From Desulfuromonadaceae bacterium (GTDB lineage: Bacteria; Desulfobacterota; Desulfuromonadia; Desulfuromonadales; SZUA-540): a stretch of DNA of 17,212 nucleotides. This document shows positions 12,838 through 17,212 of this stretch, in pieces (position 1 is the first letter of the stretch; the number at the start of each line of letters is the position of its first letter). Location: NCBI GenBank assembly GCA_003250235.1, contig QKGY01000092.1, positions 1-17,212 on the forward strand, in the 5' to 3' direction. The translations under genes were made by a program, and so were the position numbers. The notes under the pieces are model-generated. The model was not told the origin of the DNA. It was given only the letters and a program-made list of their open reading frames with translations, and made no database searches.

Positions 12838-13944
12838 ATGTCCGAGCTGCGCAGCGCCGTCGTCGAGTTGAAAAACATCGTCAAAAGTTATGACGGCAAA
12901 ACCATTCTGGATCGGCTGGATCTGACGGTTTACGACGGTGAATTTCTCACTCTGCTGGGGCCATCCGGTTGCGGCAAGACGACCATTCTGCGACTATTGG
13001 CCGGTTTCGAGGCCGCGGATTCCGGAGAGATTTCCATCGCCGGCCAGGCAGTCAACGCCCTTCCTCCCGAACAGCGCAATGTCAATACGGTTTTCCAGAG
13101 CTATGCCCTGTTTCCCCATATGAACGTGTTTGACAATGTCGCCTTCGGACTGAAGATGAAGAAAGTGCCGAAGGAGGAAGTCCGACAGAGGGTCCAGGAG
13201 ATGCTGCGCATGGTCCGGCTGGAGGAATATGCCGCCAGACGCCCGCATCAGCTCTCCGGAGGGCAGCAGCAACGGGTGGCCATTGCCCGCGCGGTCGTCA
13301 ACAGGCCGCGGGTGCTCCTTCTCGATGAATCCCTCAATGCTCTGGATTACAAGCTGCGCAAAGAGATGCAAGTCGAACTCAAGCAGCTGCAGCGGCGCCT
13401 GGGGATCACCTTCATTTTTGTCACGCACGATCAGGAGGAAGCGCTGTCGATGTCCGATCGCGTCGTGGTCATGTGCGAAGGGCGCATCGAGCAGATCGGA
13501 ACCCCGCGTCAAGTGTACGAGACCCCGGCCAACCTCTTTGTGGCCCGGTTCGTCGGGGAGATCAACGTCTTTGACGGTGAGGTCCTCGAGCGCATCGATC
13601 CTCAGGTAATTCGCGCCGTTGTGGAAGGGCTGGAATGCACTCTGCGTTCCGAGCGCCCCTTTGCGCGGGGTGAGAAGATCAAGATACTGCTACGGCCCGA
13701 AGATATGCGGCTCTCGGAAGCTCGGGATGACGCCTCGGCAGAGGGGCGTCTGCTCGGGAAGGTGGTGGAGCGGACCTACAAAGGGATGACCCTCGATTCC
13801 GTCATCGCCTTGGAGAACGGCAAGCGGATTCTGGCCAGCGAGTTTTTCGATGAAGAGGATCCTTCCTTCGATTACGATCCGGGGGAGAGAGTCGCTGTGG
13901 GCTGGGTGAAGAACTGGGAGGTGGTGCTGCCCGATGCGGGATAA
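12838..13944 (+). CDS. potA: Spermidine/putrescine ABC transporter ATP-binding protein
   Basis: This is the 368-residue ATPase of the PotABCD importer; it powers polyamine uptake at the inner membrane. Walker A GPSGCGKTT is at residues 41-49, the Q-loop is in VFQSYALFPH, the ABC signature is LSGGQQQRVAIARA, Walker B is VLLLDESLNALD, and the H-loop is FVTHDQEEAL. The DESL variant in place of DEPL is characteristic of PotA as I know it from E. coli. The C-terminal part from about residue 240 is a TOBE-type regulatory domain (IKILLRPEDMRLSE). The ribosome binding site GGAG is 11 bases upstream, which is a little far. It overlaps potB by 11 bases. It is the first gene of the operon. Confidence 0.96.
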   Translation: MSELRSAVVELKNIVKSYDGKTILDRLDLTVYDGEFLTLLGPSGCGKTTILRLLAGFEAADSGEISIAGQAVNALPPEQRNVNTVFQSYALFPHMNVFDNVAFGLKMKKVPKEEVRQRVQEMLRMVRLEEYAARRPHQLSGGQQQRVAIARAVVNRPRVLLLDESLNALDYKLRKEMQVELKQLQRRLGITFIFVTHDQEEALSMSDRVVVMCEGRIEQIGTPRQVYETPANLFVARFVGEINVFDGEVLERIDPQVIRAVVEGLECTLRSERPFARGEKIKILLRPEDMRLSEARDDASAEGRLLGKVVERTYKGMTLDSVIALENGKRILASEFFDEEDPSFDYDPGERVAVGWVKNWEVVLPDAG

Positions 13945-14785
13945 GAGCCTGTTCAAATTTCTCACGATCGGCCTGCTGGCCCTGTGGCTGGGGATCTTCG
14001 TTCTGATCCCCAATCTCATGATCGTCGTGACCAGTTTCCTGCAGCGCAGCGAAGAGCACTTCGTCGACGTTCTCTTCACCGTTGAAAATTACCGCAAGCT
14101 CTTCGACCCCGTCTACTTTGGCGTATTCGCCCACTCGACCCTGCTGGCCCTGGTGGCCACCCTGCTGTGTCTGCTTATCGGTTATCCGTTCGCCTACCGC
14201 CTGGCACGTCTGACAACCCGTTGGCGCCCCGTCCTCCTGGTGCTGGTCATCATCCCGTTCTGGACCAATTCGCTGATTCGCACCTACGCGATCAAGACCA
14301 TTCTCGCCACCAAGGGTCTGCTCAATACGGTGCTTTTGGCTCTCGGTCTGATAGACGCTCCCTTGCGTCTTTTATATACCAGCTCGGCGGTGACCGTCGG
14401 GATGGTGTACGTGCTGCTTCCCTTCATGATCCTTCCGCTGTACGCCGTCATCGAAAAGCTCGATTCCAGCCAGATCGAAGCGGCCTCCGATCTGGGGGCA
14501 AGCCGTCTGCAAGCCTTTATTCGCGTGGTCATTCCTCTGACCCTGCCGGGAATCATCGCCGGAAGCCTGCTGGTCTTTCTGCCGGCGCTGGGGATGTTTT
14601 ACATCGCCGATCTGCTCGGAGGCGCCAAGGATCTGCTGATTGGCAACTTTATCAAGAACCAGTTCCTCGATGCCCGCGACTGGCCCTTTGGCTCTGCGGC
14701 CAGCGTGACCATGACCCTGGCGATGGCCGTGATCCTGCTGGCGTACTACCGCAGCATCCGCCGCCTCAACAGCGGAGGGATCTGA
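13934..14785 (+). CDS. potB: Spermidine/putrescine ABC transporter permease
   Basis: This 283-residue permease has six predicted helices and forms the channel with PotC. The N-terminal helix is FLTIGLLALWLGIFVLIPNL. Permease features include IPFWTNSLIRTYA, characteristic of PotB, and the EAA loop EAASDLGASRLQAF, through which it contacts PotA, followed by VVIPLTLPGI. The periplasmic segment FYIADLLGGAKDLLIGNFI is also PotB-like. The ATG lies inside the end of potA (11-base overlap), with GGAGGTGG about ten bases upstream. potC begins one base after its stop. Confidence 0.95.
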   Translation: MRDKSLFKFLTIGLLALWLGIFVLIPNLMIVVTSFLQRSEEHFVDVLFTVENYRKLFDPVYFGVFAHSTLLALVATLLCLLIGYPFAYRLARLTTRWRPVLLVLVIIPFWTNSLIRTYAIKTILATKGLLNTVLLALGLIDAPLRLLYTSSAVTVGMVYVLLPFMILPLYAVIEKLDSSQIEAASDLGASRLQAFIRVVIPLTLPGIIAGSLLVFLPALGMFYIADLLGGAKDLLIGNFIKNQFLDARDWPFGSAASVTMTLAMAVILLAYYRSIRRLNSGGI

Positions 14786-14786
14786 G

Positions 14787-15554
14787 ATGGCGCGCTGGAT
14801 TCGAAACGGTTATTTCCTTCTGGTATACCTCTTTCTTTATCTGCCGATCCTGGTGCTGATCGCCACCTCCTTTAATGCCTCCAAGTACGGTACAAGCTGG
14901 CAGGGCTTTTCCCTCAAGTGGTACGCGAGTCTCTTTGACAACAGCCTGCTGGTCGATGCGGCCATCCGCTCCCTGATCATCGCCACGCTGTCGGCGACCC
15001 TGGCTACAGCGCTCGGCACCCTGTCGGCGGTCTGCCTCTACCGCTACCGGTTCGCAGGGCGTCAGGTACTCAACGCCCTGCTGTTTGTCATGATGATGTC
15101 TCCGGACATCGTGATGGCCATCTCCCTGCTCATGCTCTTCATCGTTCTGCATGTACAGCTCGGATTCTGGTCCTTGCTGCTGGCGCACATCACCTTCAGC
15201 CTGCCTTTCGTGATTATCACGGTATACTCAAGGCTGAGCGGCTTCGATACCCGTATCATCGAGGCGGCACGGGACCTGGGTGCCGGGGAACTGCGCACCT
15301 TCCTGCGAATACTCTTGCCCCTGGCGCTGCCGGCGGTGGCGGCGGGATGGCTCCTGAGCTTCACCCTGTCCGTCGACGACGTCATCGTCAGCTTTTTCGT
15401 CACCGGGCCGAGTTTCGAGATTTTGCCATTGAAGATCTATTCCATGGTTCGCCTGGGAGTCAAACCCGAGGTCAACGCCCTGGCGACGATCCTGTTTCTG
15501 GTCCCTCTGCTCTTTGTGACCCTGTCCCAGATTCTGCTAAGGAGGAAAAAATGA
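14787..15554 (+). CDS. potC: Spermidine/putrescine ABC transporter permease
   Basis: This 255-residue second permease of the importer has six predicted helices. It begins WIRNGYFLLVYLFLYLPILV and carries the family segments TSFNASKYGTSWQGFSLKWY and MMMSPDIVMAISLLMLF. Its EAA loop is EAARDLGAGELRTF followed by LPLALPAV, the site for coupling to PotA. The segment FTLSVDDVIVSFFVTGP is a PotC hallmark. The start is one base after the potB stop, and the last four bases overlap the potD start as ATGA, so all four genes should be translationally coupled. Confidence 0.95.
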   Translation: MARWIRNGYFLLVYLFLYLPILVLIATSFNASKYGTSWQGFSLKWYASLFDNSLLVDAAIRSLIIATLSATLATALGTLSAVCLYRYRFAGRQVLNALLFVMMMSPDIVMAISLLMLFIVLHVQLGFWSLLLAHITFSLPFVIITVYSRLSGFDTRIIEAARDLGAGELRTFLRILLPLALPAVAAGWLLSFTLSVDDVIVSFFVTGPSFEILPLKIYSMVRLGVKPEVNALATILFLVPLLFVTLSQILLRRKK

Positions 15555-16585
15555 AACGACTGCTGATGCTGCTTGTTCTGGTGCTGGCTCTGCCTCTGTC
15601 GGCCATGGCTGCCGACAAAGTGGTCTATTTCTACAACTGGTCCGAATACCTCCCTGAAAAGGTCCTGGAGCAATTCACCGAGGAAACGGGGATCAAGGTC
15701 ATCTACACCACCTACGACAGCAACGAGGCGATGTACGCCAAGCTCAAGCTCTTGGATGGTGGCGGGTACGATCTGGCGGTTCCCTCCACCTACTACGTTA
15801 ACAAGATGCGCAACGAGGGGCTGCTGCACAAGATTGACCACAGCAAGCTGAGCAACTACACGAATCTCGATCCTAAACTGCTCAACCGCCCCTTCGATCC
15901 GGACAATGGCTACAGCGTTCCCTATCTGTGGGGAAGTACGGGGATCGCGGTGAATACCGCAGAGATCGATCCCAACAAGGTGACGGCCTGGGCCGATCTC
16001 TGGAACCCCGAATTCAAGGGGCAGGTGCTGCTGACCAACGATGTACGCGAAGTCTTTCACATGGCCCTGAGGACTTTGGGCTACCCGGGCAACGCCACCG
16101 ACCCGGAGCAGATTCGCCAGGCCTACGAGAAACTGGTGACCCTGATGCCCAACGTCCGGGTGTTCAATTCCGATTCCCCCAAGCTCCCCTACCTGGGGGG
16201 CGAGGTGAATACGGGCATGATCTGGAACGGCGAAGCCTATGCGGCCGAACAGGAAAACCCGGCCATCAAATACGTCTATCCCAAGGAGGGGGTGATCCTG
16301 TGGCTGGACAGCCTGGTCATTCCCAAAAATGCCAAAAATGTCGACAACGCCATGGCCCTGATCAACTTCCTGCTGCGCCCCGAGATCGGACAGTTCATCT
16401 CCGAGGAGATCGGCTATGCCTCGCCGAACCTCGCTTCGGTGAAACGGCTCGACGAAGCGGTCCGCAACAACCGCACCGTCTATCCGACCGCGGAGGATCT
16501 GGTCAACGCCGAGTTTCAGGTCGACATCGGGGATGCCATCACCGTCTACGAAAAATACTGGGAAAAACTCAAGGCCGGACGGTGA
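15551..16585 (+). CDS. potD: Spermidine/putrescine-binding periplasmic protein
   Basis: This 344-residue substrate-binding protein delivers polyamines to PotBC. Residues 1-20 are a signal peptide (MKRLLMLLVLVLALPLSAMA) with likely cleavage after AMA. The mature protein closely follows E. coli PotD as I recall it: VVYFYNWSEYLPEKV, TTYDSNEAMYAKLK, VPSTYYVNKMR, NDVREVF, GMIWNGEAYAA, the tryptophan/aspartate pair in LWLDSL, and the C-terminus KLKAGR. The aromatic and acidic residues that line the polyamine site are therefore conserved. An AGGAGG lies six bases before the ATG and inside the potC end. The operon closes with a terminator 25-55 bases downstream. There is no lipobox, so the protein should be soluble in the periplasm. 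Confidence 0.97.
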   Translation: MKRLLMLLVLVLALPLSAMAADKVVYFYNWSEYLPEKVLEQFTEETGIKVIYTTYDSNEAMYAKLKLLDGGGYDLAVPSTYYVNKMRNEGLLHKIDHSKLSNYTNLDPKLLNRPFDPDNGYSVPYLWGSTGIAVNTAEIDPNKVTAWADLWNPEFKGQVLLTNDVREVFHMALRTLGYPGNATDPEQIRQAYEKLVTLMPNVRVFNSDSPKLPYLGGEVNTGMIWNGEAYAAEQENPAIKYVYPKEGVILWLDSLVIPKNAKNVDNAMALINFLLRPEIGQFISEEIGYASPNLASVKRLDEAVRNNRTVYPTAEDLVNAEFQVDIGDAITVYEKYWEKLKAGR

Positions 16586-16607
16586 GAACAGCGTTGGCAG
16601 AATCGAC

Positions 16608-16640
16608 AAAAAAAGCGACCTCGTTGGAGGTCGCTTTTTT
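16608..16640. terminator. Strong bidirectional intrinsic terminator
   Basis: GCGACCTC (16615-16622) pairs perfectly with GAGGTCGC (16627-16634) around a GTTG loop. An A-run (16608-16614) lies before it and a T6 run (16635-16640) after it. It can terminate potABCD on the plus strand and the DedA gene on the minus strand, whose stop codon is at 16652-16654. Confidence 0.9.
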
Positions 16641-16651
16641 ATTTCGCGGGC

Positions 16652-17212
16652 TCATTCAGGAGGCGGTTGTCGGTCGCGGTATAAATTCCAGATCCATACC
16701 ATGAATCCGATTACAACCATGGCCAACAGCGCCCAGTGTTCGTATCGATGAAGAGTGGAGATCATCTTTTCCAGCACCTGCCCAAATACAAAACCGGCAC
16801 TGGCAATCGCTGCCGCCCAACCCAGTGCCCCGATGCCGTTGAGAAGCAAATACCGCAGGGGGGAGATGCCGCTGGCACCAAGGACGACAGGCGTCACGGT
16901 GCGCAGGCCGTAAAGAAAACGGAAACCGAGAATGGCCGCGGTCTGGTGTTTGTGCAGGAGACGAAAGGTGCGTTCCGAACGGCGCTTCCAGGAGGGGCGC
17001 TTGTCCAGAAAAGCCATCCCCTTGTGTCTGCCGAGGTGGAAGAACAGCTGGTCTCCGGTAAAGGTGCCGACAAAGGCCGCCAGGATCACCAGGGGAAGAC
17101 TCAGGTATCCGCGGTGCGCCAGGAAGCCGGCGATGACCAGAATGGTTTCCCCTTCCAGAAACGTTCCGGCCATCACCAGGGGATAGCCATAGGTGGTGAT
17201 CAGGTGCTCCAG
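16652..17212 (-). CDS. DedA-family membrane protein (5' end cut by window end)
   Basis: This is the C-terminal 186 residues of a DedA-family (VTT domain) protein. These proteins affect membrane potential and lipid-carrier recycling, including undecaprenyl-phosphate flipping in some members. The frame is open to the window edge and begins LEHLITTYGYPLVMAG, which is the normal N-terminal stretch, so probably only a few residues are missing. Diagnostic motifs are GTFLEGETILVIAGFLAHRG, VGTFTGDQLFFHLGRHKG, the amphipathic linker, and FRFLYGLRTVTPVVLGASG, with the FxR...G.R.xxP.xxG motif intact. It ends with a helix and NLYRDRQPPPE. A GTG/ATG pair near 17172-17176 is inside the domain and is not the start. 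It shares the terminator at 16608-16640 with potD. Confidence 0.92.
   Translation of the reverse strand: MEHLITTYGYPLVMAGTFLEGETILVIAGFLAHRGYLSLPLVILAAFVGTFTGDQLFFHLGRHKGMAFLDKRPSWKRRSERTFRLLHKHQTAAILGFRFLYGLRTVTPVVLGASGISPLRYLLLNGIGALGWAAAIASAGFVFGQVLEKMISTLHRYEHWALLAMVVIGFMVWIWNLYRDRQPPPE

Noticed and set aside
15437..16609. Open frame of 390 codons on the minus strand
   Set aside because: It is antisense to potD/potC, which are unmistakable.

Overview
The window is GC-rich and densely coded. Its gene set suggests a Gram-negative, Desulfuromonas/Geobacter/Pelobacter-like bacterium (Desulfuromonadia). This is an inference from gene mix and protein style: a sucAB pair, a TVP38-type membrane protein next to a MerA-like flavoprotein, a Bpt-type leucyl/arginyl transferase, a PotD very close to the enterobacterial type, and a probable selenoprotein. 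No rRNA, tRNA, CRISPR array, insertion sequence or phage gene was seen.

Layout. (1) 1-3449, minus strand: the 5' part of sucB (cut by the window start) behind complete sucA, the E2 and E1 of 2-oxoglutarate dehydrogenase. (2) 3450-4170: an apparent gap that holds two tiny membrane-protein genes. One, at 3680-3847 (+), has an in-frame UGA followed at the right distance by a SECIS-like hairpin, and is best read as a 55-residue selenoprotein. The other, at 3927-4022 (-), encodes a 31-residue single-helix peptide with a strong ribosome binding site. (3) 4170-6342, plus strand: a TVP38/DedA-like membrane protein overlapping a MerA/Lpd-like disulfide oxidoreductase, followed by a nitroreductase gene (6390-6885) that has lost about 10 codons plus the reading frame. 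(4) 6910-9334: a hotdog thioesterase (-), a PLP aminotransferase (+) and a Bpt-type aminoacyl-transferase (-) whose 3' end overlaps that of the aminotransferase. (5) 9386-12593, all minus: a membrane protein with a cysteine motif, a MarC transporter with a possible leader attenuator, a YkgJ cysteine-cluster protein, a TerC-type exporter and a single-domain asparaginase. (6) 12838-16585, plus: a complete, overlapping potABCD operon for spermidine/putrescine uptake, closed by a strong bidirectional terminator. (7) 16652-17212, minus: a DedA protein cut by the window end.

Functionally the window is mostly housekeeping: TCA cycle, polyamine import, amino-acid metabolism and membrane transport. 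The most interesting item is the small selenoprotein candidate, which ordinary gene callers would miss or call as a 30-residue fragment. Next are the frameshifted nitroreductase and the hairpin/T-tract in the marC leader.
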